This document shows, piece after piece, positions 10,889 through 22,035 of a DNA stretch of 64,000 nt. Position 1 is the stretch's first letter; the number at the start of each line of letters is the position of its first letter. Under the pieces are notes generated by a model that worked only from the letters and a program-made list of their open reading frames with translations, had not been told where the DNA came from and did no database searches. The position numbers and the translations under genes are program-made. Origin of the DNA: Aureobasidium sp. EXF-3400 (Eukaryota > Ascomycota > Dothideomycetes > Dothideales > Saccotheciaceae); NCBI GenBank assembly GCA_024195585.1, contig SWBL01000117.1, positions 62,001-126,000 on the forward strand, in the 5' to 3' direction.

Positions 10889-13800
10889 TCATGTGGTGGT
10901 AGCGGTAGTGTTTGTGTGCTCAGTAGAGACATCCCCAGATGTTGTCGCATGCAGAGCGGTAGTTGCATCAGTGACTGCCGTAATGGGGTTGCTATCAGTG
11001 GGATTGCTGGTAGCAGTGCCCATGTCGACATTCATGATGTCGAACTCATCAAAGTTGAAGTCGAGAGATCTTCCAGGCGTCATGAAGGTAGGCATGGCGT
11101 CCGAAAAGTCAAACTGACGACCAGGGCTCAGGAACGGCGCCTCGTGATGCGCGTCGCTCAACAGCTGCGTCAGCTGGCGAGTGAAGGGCGTCATCTGATT
11201 TCTAGACGGGGACGACAAGTTTGCCCACTTTGATGGCGTTGTCGGGAAGAGGTTCTTAGCCTCAGCCGAGCTGAAGGTGGGCAGGAACGTCGAGCCTTGG
11301 TTGCCGCTAGGGGTACGTGTGTTGCGTGCTACGGTGCGAAGGGAAGAGCGTGAAGGTGTCGGGGTCTTGAGAAGTGTGTCTTGAGTAGCGCCATTCTTCT
11401 CTGGAGTCTTGCGAGGCGTCTTGAAGACGTTAGGCGAACACTCAAACAGATGTGCGAGGTCATCATCTTCTTGACCCTGAGGTGGGCGGTTCTCTTTGTT
11501 GGGCTCCTCAACAAACGCCACCTCGATAATAGTGCTCGACGGAGGCTTTGAACCCGGAAGAGCCAGGTCATCAAGTGTCTTCATCTGGCCGTTTCTCTCA
11601 CGTGGAGACGGGAACAGAAGGCGGCGTGTTGGTTTAGGAGTCAGCTCGGCTTCGACTTCGATAGGACTCTCCTGTGAGCCGACGAAGCGAGCAGGGCTAC
11701 TCTGGATTGCACGATGCAACGCTGCGTCCAGTTCAGGACCCGTCCACTGCTTCTCGTTCTCGTTACGCTTAGGCTGAGGCTGCACGCTGCTTGCTCTTGG
11801 ACGAGCGACTGTTGGAACAGGTTCATCGCTCGTTCGCTCCTCACTCGATCGGCCGTTGCTTTCGTCCTCAGGCTGAGCAGCATCAGTATACAATGCTGAA
11901 GGCTGATCAACAAAGTAATCAGACTGTGGCTCTGATGGACCGGCGGGTGGCATGACCTTGCGCTGTTGCTTCTTGCTCTTGGTTGCCTGCTTTTTGACCC
12001 ACTTGTCAGAAGGTCGCATGACTCTGAATTTGTTGAACCAGAGGCCGCAAGCTAGCCTTGTTAGTGTGTGGTCATGATGTGTGGACTCGCTCAACTTACG
12101 ATTGCAAACTTGCATGGTATCGAAGCCCACGGTTGCATCTTGCGACTCCTTGGTCTTGCGCATCGATTTGATAATGCGATACTTGATAGATTTCTGGGTT
12201 TCAGGATCCCGCTCGAGCACCTCTACCCCGATGGTCACAGTTTCATTCTCCAAAGGATCCATATCTTCTTCTGGACATCCCTCAACCATTTTGACAAACA
12301 GATGACGCCAAGTTGGTGTTTCAATAGCGCCGCAGTGGCCACAGAAAGGAGGCATCTCACCATTTTCGATCGACTTCTGAAGCTTGTCCTGTATGTTCTT
12401 CTTTCTTTGTGCTCCGGAGCCACTACGAGGTGCTTTGACTTCGGTTGGAGCAGGCGATGCTGCGTCAGATCTGACAATCATTGAGGCTGACCTTGCCATA
12501 CTTGGCTTGTTCGACTGTGGTTTGGGTGGCAACGCGACCGAGTTTCTTCGAGAGTTTTGAGCCAATACAGCATTGCGAGCTTTCTTGCGCGATAACTCTG
12601 CCTGAGCTGCGGCAGCGTCATCCATCTTGCCAGTGTGTGCCATCTGCATCCTTGTGGGCAGCAACTCCGGGGGTCCAGGTGTTTGCTCGATGAAAGAAAG
12701 TCCAGAAGGTGGTGCCTGTGTTCTAGGTCTGTATTGCGCGGCAATCTGCATATCCTCTTCACATACAGATCGATCTTCATCATCGTCATGACACTCGAAT
12801 GTCGAACTCATATAGCCAGAATCAGCTGGCCTAGAGAATGATGGCAGCCCTGGACTAGAAGGCTCAGGGAGAAGAGGTGGTGACGATGGAAATTCGGTAG
12901 GTGTGATGCCATTGTGGTCGTTTGCAGCATCTTCGGGCGAGCTCATCGCCGAATCAGATGGAGGGGCAAGGCAGTTGGGAGTTGGGTCGTAAGGAGAGTT
13001 ATAGGCCTGGACTCTAGCAAGAGATGATTCGCGGCGTAGCATGCTTCCAGCATTATTACGGGATCCAGGCAGATTGATCTGTGGGACCGGCGTCGGGACT
13101 CTGGGTGGCGGTTCCAGCGAGTTACCCATCATACCCGGGCGCATGGCAACAGGCTTGTGTACACGGATAGATGCTGCAGTACTGGCTGTGACACGTAGTG
13201 AATCCGATGGGCCACCAAAGGCAGATTTCCCACGCCAGTCGGCCTGTGTCACCTTTACTCTTTTTCTTGCTGGCCCCTCCTCTTGATACTGCTCTTGTCC
13301 AGCCATGGATCCCCTGCGTTCATGGTGTATATCACTCTGTACCGACATCCTTGACGAGGGCCTGGGTATGTTCTCGGGAGGGTATGCTTGAGGTCCAGAC
13401 TGGTTCATAGCGGGGCTATTGACTCGGCTTGGTGGCCCAGTGTACGATGGAGTCGGACCGGAGAAGGAGTTTTGACCATTGAAGCTAGCGTTGGAGCCTT
13501 GTCGCGGACGTTGATAAGACCCCATCTCGTGATCCGTCATGTCCGGTCTCATTTGTGTAGGCGTCAGTGCTTCTTCAAAAGGAGCTCCGAGAGAAAGACC
13601 AGATTGCGAGAAGGAAGCAGACCAGGCGTTAGGATCGAAGCCAGCAGACATGGCGGGGTTGATGTTACGGTAGATCTCCATGCTCTTGAGGAAGTCACCC
13701 TGGACGGGCTTGGGTACTGGGACCAGCCTCAGTTTGACTTCTAACGTCTCCTTGACACCGTTCGAGAAAAGGCCCATTATATTCTTGCAAACGCGACCAG

Positions 13801-14259
13801 TGATCATCGTCTTGGACTGATATGCAGGAGCAGTAGGGGTGGGTGAGGCGGCGGCAAGCACGGACGACAGCATTCCTTGGCCCACCAGTGGCGTCTCATA
13901 CTCAGAGTAGTCGTAGGCATAGATGGTGAAGTCGCCTTGGGTGAGACGCGACACGAGTTCCGGACTGGCCGAAACGATGGCTCGAATACACGTGCGTAGT
14001 TCGATGACACCGATCTGTGTGTTCTCGTCTATGGGTACAGTGGGGACGTGTAGGATATCGGGGAAGCGAGCGAGGCAATTCGTCTTGTTGTCATTATCGA
14101 ACGTGTAAAGGACTTTGACTGCGAGGGCATCAGCAGGAGTTGGTGTCGTGAGGGAATCATCAAATTACCTCTCATAGGACGCGTCGGTATGTCGAGGAAG
14201 GGATTTGCTGGTGACTGTGACGCGTCCACGTCCATAGCGAAGGATGCCGGGGACGACAT
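10889..14259 (-). CDS. ams2: Ams2/Spt21-type GATA-finger transcription regulator
   Basis: Three exons on the minus strand: 14259-14169, 14118-12100 and 12051-10889, giving 1090 aa. The N-terminal ~110 residues are the conserved Spt21/Ams2 domain (VKVLYTFDNDNKTNCLARFP, then IYAYDYSEYETPLVGQGML). The middle is disordered. A GATA-type finger has its first pair in CGHCGAIETPTWRH and its second pair in VCNPCGLWFNKF, which exists only after the 48-nt intron 12052-12099 is removed. The two pairs are ~80 residues apart, far beyond the usual 17-20. Ams2 in fission yeast and Spt21 in budding yeast activate histone gene transcription and silencing; this gene probably does the same. The C-terminus is acidic and Ser/Thr-rich, with SPxx and TPxR phospho-type sites that suggest cell-cycle control. 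Confidence 0.85.
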
Positions 14260-15038
14260 GGTGTGTGAGAGGCGAGAGTGGAAGGTTGCGAGTGACAGAT
14301 GTCGACAGAGAGTTTCTCGAATTACAGCATGCTAGGGAGAGATGAGAGGACGAGAAGGAGCGATAGACGTGTCGTGTCGGTTGTCGGGATATTGAAGGAA
14401 GGAATTGAAACGGACGCGAAGAAGCAAAGACGAAATTACAAGGTCGTTATGATCTCAGACCGGAAGGGAGGTTGGATGCAAAGATGCAGCTTTAGGAGCG
14501 CGACACGCGCGCGTCTAGAATGAAACTGATATGAGGCCCGAGCAGACGATCAAAGGTATGCCGTCACCGTTGGCAACAGATTTATTCAAGAATGTGAAGG
14601 ACGTTATCTCTATCTCTTCTACTGAGTATTTGTCGGGGGCTGAAGGGCCCTTTATATGCTCCTACCCGAAGATAGGAAGAGGCACAGGATGTATCTTGAG
14701 CTCGTAGATGCGGAAGGAGCGATGCTGACCGCTGCATAAGACCGAGCATATTAAGCATAAGAGGTCAGTGCGGCTTATCCGTGCGCATAACTCAATCTTA
14801 TCGCAGACATCTAATAGGAGGTCGCCTAAAACCTGACACAAGCACCAGACATTACCTACCAGATCTCGTTGTATAGATCTCGTTGTCTGTAGAGCCTGAA
14901 CGACTTCTCGCGGTTGTACAGATACCGTGGTTCACCCACAAGCATACCCTTCTGCCTGTTCTTGGGACGGGAAATTCTTAACATAATTACAGATTATCTA
15001 CAGACAAATCACCATCCTATACACGAGAGATTTTGGTT
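14260..15038. other. Intergenic, promoter of the Ams2-like gene and 3' flank of DHA kinase
   Basis: A 779-bp stretch with no ORF of convincing composition and no RNA gene that I can recognise. The part near 14260-14540 is purine-rich on the plus strand, so the Ams2 leader RNA is pyrimidine-rich. Confidence 0.45.
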
Positions 15039-17114
15039 TCATGCCTCAGCAAGGCCAGTCAAGAACTCCGAGAGACCATAAGCACCAGGATCTGGGACCT
15101 CCTTGAAGCCCTCATTTCCAACATACACTGATCGTCCGAGACTGGCCTTCATTCCCTTGGTGGCATCTGATCCTTCCTTGGCTGCCTGAGCCGCCTTCTT
15201 CAGGTCGTTCGTCGCTGCTAACTGCTCGATGAAAGGCTCAAGTGCATCTACCAAGGTTCTGTCGCCAGGCCTGGCGGGTGTGTATTTGCCAAGACCTTCC
15301 AGAGCCTGCTTAGCTGCCTTAACCCAAACCTCGGTTGTTACTTCTTTCTTTCCAGAATCTGGCGACTGAGCCCGTAGACCGGCGGCTAATGCGTTCAAGA
15401 AGATGGCGTAAATGGCTCCACTAGTTCCGTCCATTGACGTCTCAATCACAGAGATGATACGACCCAAGAAGATTGCGGCGTCTGTCGTTTCCACATCGGA
15501 TGAAATGAGCTGAAGCACTGAATCTGCGCCGCGCTTGAGACCAATGCCGCAGTCACCATCGCCTAGAAGGACGGTCTGGTTAGTGTCTTTCGCTACGAAC
15601 ATGGTGGGCGATCATTCCGCCAGGCTTCAGACTTACCGACAATGGTGTCGTAGTGGGTAACATCGGGTTCAGCGGCGATGACGCGATCCAAACCAGACTT
15701 GAGTACTTTCTTGGCTTCTGCAGTGTTGACTATCGAAACGTTAGCACGCATCTCGAACAATTAAATGGTAAACCTACTTGTAAGGTTGCTAGAAGTTTCT
15801 TGCTGGCCATCAGCCATGGCAGTCTTTCTTCGGTCTGCAGCACTTGATTTGTTCTCCCAAGTTGCAGTGTTGATAGGTGTGGCCCAGCCAGTGACCTCAG
15901 AAGGAGCATCAAGCAACTGCAACATTGACTTATCCAAGCCAGTATCCTGAAGCTTGAGCAGAGAGATGCTGAAACCAATGCCGTTCAGACTAGTCATGAA
16001 AGTGCCAACGAGCACTCTGACAGGCCTGATGTTGTAGTACTTCTTAAGCTGGTCCAACACCTCGGTAGCGATGCCACCCATTTCAAGAACGCTAACACCG
16101 CCGAGGTTGTTGATCAAGACCACTGTCTCGTCTTCGCTGGAAACCTTGAGGAAACCGCGTTCCTTATCTTCCTCGTCTAGCATATGTGCCAACATCTGTT
16201 CGACCAGACTGGGGAGGTCTGCTTTCGTTCGTTCGGATCCTGCTTCGTTGTGGATACCTGGTAGGGCCAGTCAGCATTGAGGCCTGTGTAGGTGTGATCG
16301 TAAGGCTTACCCATTCCAATCTCGACCTCCTCAAACGTGAGTTCGTCTTCGCCAGCTTCGGTGACCTTGCGACCAGGAACGTGGACGTGCGAGAGTGAGG
16401 ATCCAATGGAGACGATATTGTCAGCTGCTAGCTTCGCGACATGGTGTACGTCCTTGAGGGGTGCTCTGTTGACTGAGTCAGCCTTGGTAATCATACCCAA
16501 CCGCTATCTGACATACCCGGTAGCGGCCAGTGCACCGGCAATCTTTTGTACAAGGACAGTTCCTGCAATGCCTCTTCTGCCGACTTTACCACCCTTTGAC
16601 CTAGGAACACCAGCGTCGTCGCCAACCACAAGCATTTCGATGTCGACTCCTGTTGCTCTTGCTTTCTACAGGGGGTGTGTCAATGATGCTCTGTATTTTG
16701 ACAAGTTGAGAAGCTTACCTCGACTCCCATACCAAAGTTAAGCACATCACCAGTATAGTTCATGACAATGACCAAAACACCTTTGGCTGTATCGACACGA
16801 CTCAGAAGGCATCTTCTGATCTGTTCTGCAGAGGGCGAAGCGAATATGGTTCCAGAGATAGCGCCAGACAGGATACCAGGTCCGACGAATGCTGCAAAAG
16901 ACGGTTCATGTCCTGCACCACCACCAGAAACGACTGATACTTGGGAAGCCTTGTAAAGACCTGCATCTCCACGACGGAAGATGATCTTGTTCTCTGCATC
17001 GAGGGCGACGGAAGGATTGGCAAGAGTGATTGACCTCAAAGCCGTGAGGACCAAGTGATTTGGATCATTGATGAAGTGTTTGGCGGCGGGGTTATACGTC
17101 GAGGTTCCGGACAT
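15039..17114 (-). CDS. DAK1: Dihydroxyacetone kinase (DhaK-DhaL fusion)
   Basis: Six exons: 17114-16719, 16665-16517, 16465-16311, 16257-15778, 15729-15637 and 15562-15039, giving 598 aa, the normal size of ATP-dependent eukaryotic kinases. DhaK domain: [15 protein letters not shown] near residue 55, [12 protein letters not shown], and the substrate-binding His in [14 protein letters not shown]. DhaL domain: the Mg-ATP motif VGDGDCGIG, whose first Gly codon is split by the last intron, and [12 protein letters not shown]. The enzyme phosphorylates dihydroxyacetone (and glyceraldehyde) in cytosolic glycerol catabolism and detoxifies dihydroxyacetone. The introns are 46-74 nt, and the branch-like CTAAC is visible in the last one. 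All catalytic landmarks are intact. Confidence 0.95.
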
Positions 17115-18080
17115 GTTGATGCAAGAGAAGAGTCGTTATTTGATAGCGAATAAGGAGAAGAGAAACAGCAGAAGCAGATGAGGCAGAGGAGTGAGGGGAA
17201 GCAGGTCATAAGAAGTACCCATCCTTCGTGTCCTGCCCCTCCAACAGGGACCACAAAAAACACCAAGACCTGATGCTCATCCAGCCCCGCCATGCCGTCT
17301 CCGAGGATCGCTGTTCGCACCGGCGCGGCGCGCCGATCCTTCCTCCTTACGGACACTTCCGCCGACTTTGATGGTGGCTTGCGGGGAAGGTGAAGCCACG
17401 AGGCGGGGTTCTAGAAAGCCGCAACCTGCAGCGCAACCTCGACCTGCGAGCAATATGACAGGCCAAGGGTCATCCAAGATGCTCAAGTTGACATTCTACA
17501 ATCTGACATTCAAAACTTCCAACCACTCTACATTGTGCTGAATAATGGCTTGGTGCACCATTCATTGTTGCTGACTGACCTCCATACTCCACACTGCGCC
17601 TCACATCTACGAATCAAAATTTGGCGCGCGAAATCACCCGAGCTGGTGACCTTCGCCTTTGGAGCAATCACCTTCGCCCACTCTTACGACAGTCATCAAG
17701 TCACCAAAGGGTTCAACTTCCAGATAGAGTATGGAAGCATGACCTTCCACTGACACGGTCGCCCACCCTTTGATCGATGTGTGCTATGGGCGACCTACAC
17801 ATCATGTCGGTCAAGATCATATCTTGTTGGATGTATACACCAACCACTCAGGCCTGCACACGGCAGGACATTGAGTGCAAACTTGTGAGCGGCTGATTGG
17901 GTATGATGGTACACGATGCCCAAACGTGCTAAGTAACTCACATTTTGAGCATAATAGTCATCAGGTATGTGTCATTTCTGTGCTTGCTATATTCGAATTG
18001 GACAAGGCCACTTCCTGCATTGCACTTACCATCTCTTAATCCTATCTCGGAAGTGGAGAACCTCGTAGTAGCCTTGCAAC
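17115..18080. other. Intergenic between divergent DHA kinase and DUF7587 genes
   Basis: 966 bp with divergent promoters. The first 350 bp is GC-rich, including a GGCGCGCC stretch near 17325. Nothing gene-like is visible. Confidence 0.45.
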
Positions 18081-19721
18081 ATGAGCAACCAGATTCTGAC
18101 CCTCGCGCCCATCCTAAGGGTGTTCGATGCTTGTCCAGAGGATGGAAGGATACATCTGAACGTTCAAAGTCGGATGCTCCAGCATCATGCAGATACAGAT
18201 ATCCATGACGAAGATTCTAGCAGTTCACAATCGACAAACTCGAATGAATGTTCCATCGGGAATATGTCGAGCCCATGGCCAGCCCCGGATGGCGACACGA
18301 TAATCGTAGCGAGTCCGATGCAACAGAGTGAGGATCGACCATTAGAAGAAAGCCGAGCATTCAAAGATCAATCCAGCCTTGAGAGACGAGGAAGATTCAA
18401 ATACAGAGAAGAGCATCACCTCACTCTATATCTGCTACGGACGACGTTCAAGGGTTCTTGGAACCAGACCACAAGAGTTTTCAATGAAGTCTACCAGCAA
18501 GATATTGCAGACTATGGGCTTGACGAGGGGCCATTATCAACAGCCTTGATGTCACAATTCGCCTTTCGACACAGTAGCCAAAGAGCACTCTGGCAAACCT
18601 TTCGCAAGGAGACCAAAGGCAACAAACGTGCATTCAAAGACATCAAGAACCGCATCAAAACGACCTTGTCGACGTTCACCATCCCAACCAAAGCGATACT
18701 TTCAAAGAAGAAAAAGAAGAAGACCCGGCGAACTTGCATAAAGAGAGAAGAAGCGCATCCACCTCTACCAGTTGTACTTCTCAGAGCTTATAATGACGTT
18801 AGTCAAGGATCCAATTCAGCCGAGGGGTTCGTTGCAAGTTACTTCGAAGACCATGATGATCTGCCGTTGCCACCAGACTACTCAGATCATGACCTGGAGA
18901 ATGCTATAAGGAAACATCTCAGCAAACACAAGGATTTCAAGTCTCCTTTCGTAAGCACCAGCAGCTGTTTAATTAAGGTCATGCGTCGAGCGATAAAGGC
19001 AAGCGAAAAGGCTCAAGACCTGAACTCGTGCAGAATCAGCATAATAGATACGCGAAAGATTGGACAAGGCGACATCATTTTCTACGCTCGACCATATCGC
19101 GACCTGTTCCGTGCAAAGGGGTTGTTTCCATGGAGATATTCGGCCGAAGAAGAATATCTCTTTTGGGGCGGCATACCCAGAACCGCTATACTAGCCGACC
19201 TGCCTTTGCAAGGTCTATCGTCATTTATAGCTAAGGATCCTGTGTTGTCTCATGCTTTCGACACGGATGTATCCTTGGGGAAAGTCGAGGAAATGTGCAG
19301 GACACTCAAGGGCAAGCAAACACCATTGTCATCAGAGCTTGTCGCAGGGATAGCTCGCCTTATTGCTTCTCTTGGTCTGGAGATCAACACTTCACCAGCC
19401 ATTATTGCCAAACTTGTTTGTGAAGTGATTTATGGCTGGTTTGTTGTACTACCAGTCCAGTCAGCGGATGCTTGGCTTGCTGAGGCTGCAGTCTTTGCTC
19501 ATAGTTTCATCGACTCGCGAGATTGTGTGGTTGTCGGTCACGAGGAAAAGTACTTTGCTGCCATTTCAGAGGCATTTCTGGCTGGTGCAAGGACTTCCAC
19601 TAAGAGTTGGATTGCACATATCGAGTTGAATCGAGACCACGCGCAAGACATGGTGGACAGAGCGGTCAGGGTCGGGCTTCTTTCTGCAGAAGAGAACTTC
19701 TCGAGGTCAACAATTCGATGA
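18081..19721 (+). CDS. DUF7587-domain protein
   Basis: A single-exon frame of 546 aa, beginning at the first ATG after upstream stops. The N-terminal ~110 residues are polar. Residues ~110-240 are basic, with a run of six lysines near residue 210 that resembles a nuclear localisation signal. Residues ~288-385 match the fungal DUF7587 pattern: SPFVSTSSCLIKVMRRA, RISIIDTRKIGQGDIIFYAR and YLFWGGIPRTAILADLP. The C-terminal ~150 residues are helical. The family is common in Pezizomycotina and has no established function. The layout of conserved FxS and WGGIP-type blocks recalls ADP-ribosyltransferase-like folds, but that is my inference only. It opens a lineage-specific block with the zinc-finger-like genes downstream. 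Confidence 0.7.
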   Translation: MSNQILTLAPILRVFDACPEDGRIHLNVQSRMLQHHADTDIHDEDSSSSQSTNSNECSIGNMSSPWPAPDGDTIIVASPMQQSEDRPLEESRAFKDQSSLERRGRFKYREEHHLTLYLLRTTFKGSWNQTTRVFNEVYQQDIADYGLDEGPLSTALMSQFAFRHSSQRALWQTFRKETKGNKRAFKDIKNRIKTTLSTFTIPTKAILSKKKKKKTRRTCIKREEAHPPLPVVLLRAYNDVSQGSNSAEGFVASYFEDHDDLPLPPDYSDHDLENAIRKHLSKHKDFKSPFVSTSSCLIKVMRRAIKASEKAQDLNSCRISIIDTRKIGQGDIIFYARPYRDLFRAKGLFPWRYSAEEEYLFWGGIPRTAILADLPLQGLSSFIAKDPVLSHAFDTDVSLGKVEEMCRTLKGKQTPLSSELVAGIARLIASLGLEINTSPAIIAKLVCEVIYGWFVVLPVQSADAWLAEAAVFAHSFIDSRDCVVVGHEEKYFAAISEAFLAGARTSTKSWIAHIELNRDHAQDMVDRAVRVGLLSAEENFSRSTIR

Positions 19722-19942
19722 GTGCTCTATCTGGAAGTCACGAGTACCGACTAAAGCTGGCTGCCCCTACCCGCCGAACAAGTAATACACGAAAGACATG
19801 GTAAGAGCACACCACCATACGTCCATTCCTGCCTACGATTCACACCGTTCACTTCTTGTACTCATTCCCATTTTCCCCCTTACACTTCGTACTCGAATTA
19901 TCCATCATTGACGGCACCGATGACTGAACCTTTGAACAAGCA

Positions 19943-20461
19943 ATGGACAGGCAGTCAGCAGATCTTCCACCCCCTAATCTCCTTACAAACAAGACGATAG
20001 AACCGCTTGTGCGATCATTGCCGAACATGAAGATAAGCGAGAGACAGATCAAGAAGTTATGTCAGAAGATTTTCACAAAATACAAGCCGTATGTCTGCTC
20101 CTGGCTTGATACCAATGCATCAGTCCTCTGCCTTCACATGTCTAACTGTGAGCATTAGACGAGACCTCTCAGAAGAAGTAGCGCGAGAAACACAGCCTTT
20201 GCATACAGCAGACAAGCAGCAGCATCCGCCTACCAACAAGGCTTCTTAGTAACAAGCTGGCAAGAGCAAGAAGCGCCATCGCAGCAACCATCAGCGCCGT
20301 CTTGAATCACCTCATGTTGGCAGCACCCGCCAGTCAAGACACCATTACCTCATCGCACATCTGGCCGCTACGCAGACGACTTTGACAACCAGAATCACCG
20401 CTGTCAATCACGCAGTCGATGCGAACACTCTCTGTCTCCTCGTCGCACTCAGAGCCGCTAC
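19943..20461 (+). pseudogene. Broken 5' part of the zinc-finger-like gene, or a 78-aa small protein
   Basis: ATG at 19943, exon to 20088, intron 20089-20158 with a TCTAAC branch site, then an open frame to two consecutive stops TAG-TAA at 20247-20252. Read strictly, this is a 78-aa basic protein. Beyond the stops the same frame continues with a basic coding-like stretch (GKSKKRHRSNHQRR). Coding character then moves to another frame (open from 20306), which reads RYADDFDNQNHRCQSR and runs straight into the ATG at 20462. The repeated RY-DDFD-N and SPRRTQSRY blocks occur on both sides of that ATG. This suggests one older gene with two nonsense codons and a frameshift. An unseen intron is an alternative. 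Confidence 0.4.
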
Positions 20462-21879
20462 ATGGATGCCGACAATGAGCGCCATGACTACCGCCGCCGA
20501 TTTAGATCCAGGGACGATGACCTCCAGCCTCCTCGTCGTACACAGCGCCGCTACTTGGACGACTTCGATGACAACCGCTACAACTCCCGCAGTCGAGTCA
20601 AATCCAGAGATGATGGCTTCAAAGATGCTTCGCCCTCGCATGACCGTCAGTCTGCTCGACTTAACGACCGTCAGTCGATCGTCACATCTGTCCAGATTCC
20701 AGGGCCAACATCATCCCCGCCCTTGTTCCGTCCCCCACAACCACAGCGTCTTGCAGATCTCATGAAAAGAAGACTTCCTCAACCTCCAAAGGTTTCCCCT
20801 CAGATCTACCTACCTCAAATGGACCCACTTCAAATGGATCCATTCCATATGGACTCGCCTCATATGGACTCTCCCGACATGGAATCGCCTAACATGGACC
20901 CCCCTTCACCATCCAAGTCGTTGCCGGCGAAGCGTCAAAGGAAGCTAAAGTTTGAGACGTTCGACTTCACCGGTGCTGATGATTTCCAAGTTCAGTCGGA
21001 TGATGATGAGCTCTACGTCGAGGAAGCAGACGAGGAAGCAGACGAGGAAGCAGACGAGGAAGCAGACGAGGAAGCAGACGAGGAAGCAGAGCAGGAAGCA
21101 GACGAGGAAGCAGACATAGAGAGTGTCTTAGGTTCTACCAAGGAGGATCACATGGAAGAGGTAGAGGGTGACGAGGACGACAACGATCCAGATATCAACG
21201 CCGATGATGAGGAGCCAGTTCAGCGCCACAGACAAAACCCCCTTCTCGTGAGATCTTCCGTCAGGTCGGCAGCAAAAGACGAGCAAGATTCCCAGCACTC
21301 CTACCAGTTGTCTGGCAATCCGCCAACCCTAAGCCACAGAGCGTTTCCTTCCAACCACTCGTCCAGAAAGCAAACTCTAAAGCCGGACAGCTTTACAACA
21401 AACCTACCACACGTTTCCGCTGCCCACTGGTTAACTGCAAGATTATAATGCCTGAAACTACAACACTTGAACAGTTATGGGAGCATGCTAGCGACAAGCA
21501 ACATCTACTTGGCCTCTACAATCAGGATCGCTACCGCTGCGAGCTCGGATGCAAAGAAGGGTTTACAGACACTCTTGGTCGTGTCTATCACTACGCCATG
21601 CAGAAGTGTCGCATCGACATGCTTGAAGACTACCAATGCACCACTAAAGGCTGCGCCAGTCCCTTCGACAACGACCCCGCAACTAGATTAATGCACTACT
21701 TCAAGAGTCACACTCCTGCTGCATACCACACAAAGGGTATAAAGTTCATCGACGAGGCCTGCGAGTTAGGCTTTGAAAGTAGATCCCTGCTCCACTATCA
21801 CCTATGGGGTGGCACTGGCCTTGAGGGATTTTCAACCAGGGGCAGTACACACTTGAAGCAGGTCGTGGAGATGTTCTGA
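20462..21879 (+). CDS. Protein with four C2H2-like finger modules, acidic repeats (paralogue 1)
   Basis: The intact model has two exons, 20462-21247 and 21340-21879, giving 441 aa. The 92-nt intron restores the frame and has GTGAGA..ACAG ends. Residues 1-100 are Arg/Asp-rich. Then come five-residue MDP/MDS repeats, an EADE acidic array and, in exon 2, four Cys/His modules: FRCPLVNCK..WEHASDKQH, YRCELGCKEGF..HYAMQKC, YQCTTKGCASPF..HYFKSH and ACELGFESRSLLHYHL. They look like degenerate C2H2 fingers, but I know no named family. The neighbour at 22036-23262 has the same four modules in the same order. Coding-like sequence continues upstream of the ATG in frame, so the true start may have been lost. 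Function unknown; nucleic-acid or protein binding is only a guess. Confidence 0.5.
20815..20905 (+). repeat. Coding tandem repeat of ~15 bp (xMDPx / xMDSP units)
   Basis: Six imperfect units with ATGGAC or ATGGAT cores, encoding Gln/His-Met-Asp-Pro/Ser blocks. It lies inside the paralogue 1 reading frame, and the unit length keeps the frame. Confidence 0.75.
21020..21115 (+). repeat. 12-bp minisatellite, eight units, encoding EADE
   Basis: Eight head-to-tail 12-bp units GAGGAAGCAGAC. Unit 6 ends GAG instead of GAC and unit 7 begins CAG instead of GAG. It encodes an uninterrupted acidic run in paralogue 1. The near-identity of the units implies recent expansion. Confidence 0.9.
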
Positions 21880-22035
21880 GCAAAGGATATCGTCATTCTC
21901 CAGTAGTTTCACTCTATAGCTCTATGTTTTGCTTCTAAGCTAGCTTCAAATCCTTCTCACCGATGGCCGCTTTATTTGTTAGCTTACCTCAATCATATCG
22001 GCTTTCTGTTAAGACGCACACTCAAACAGATCTAG

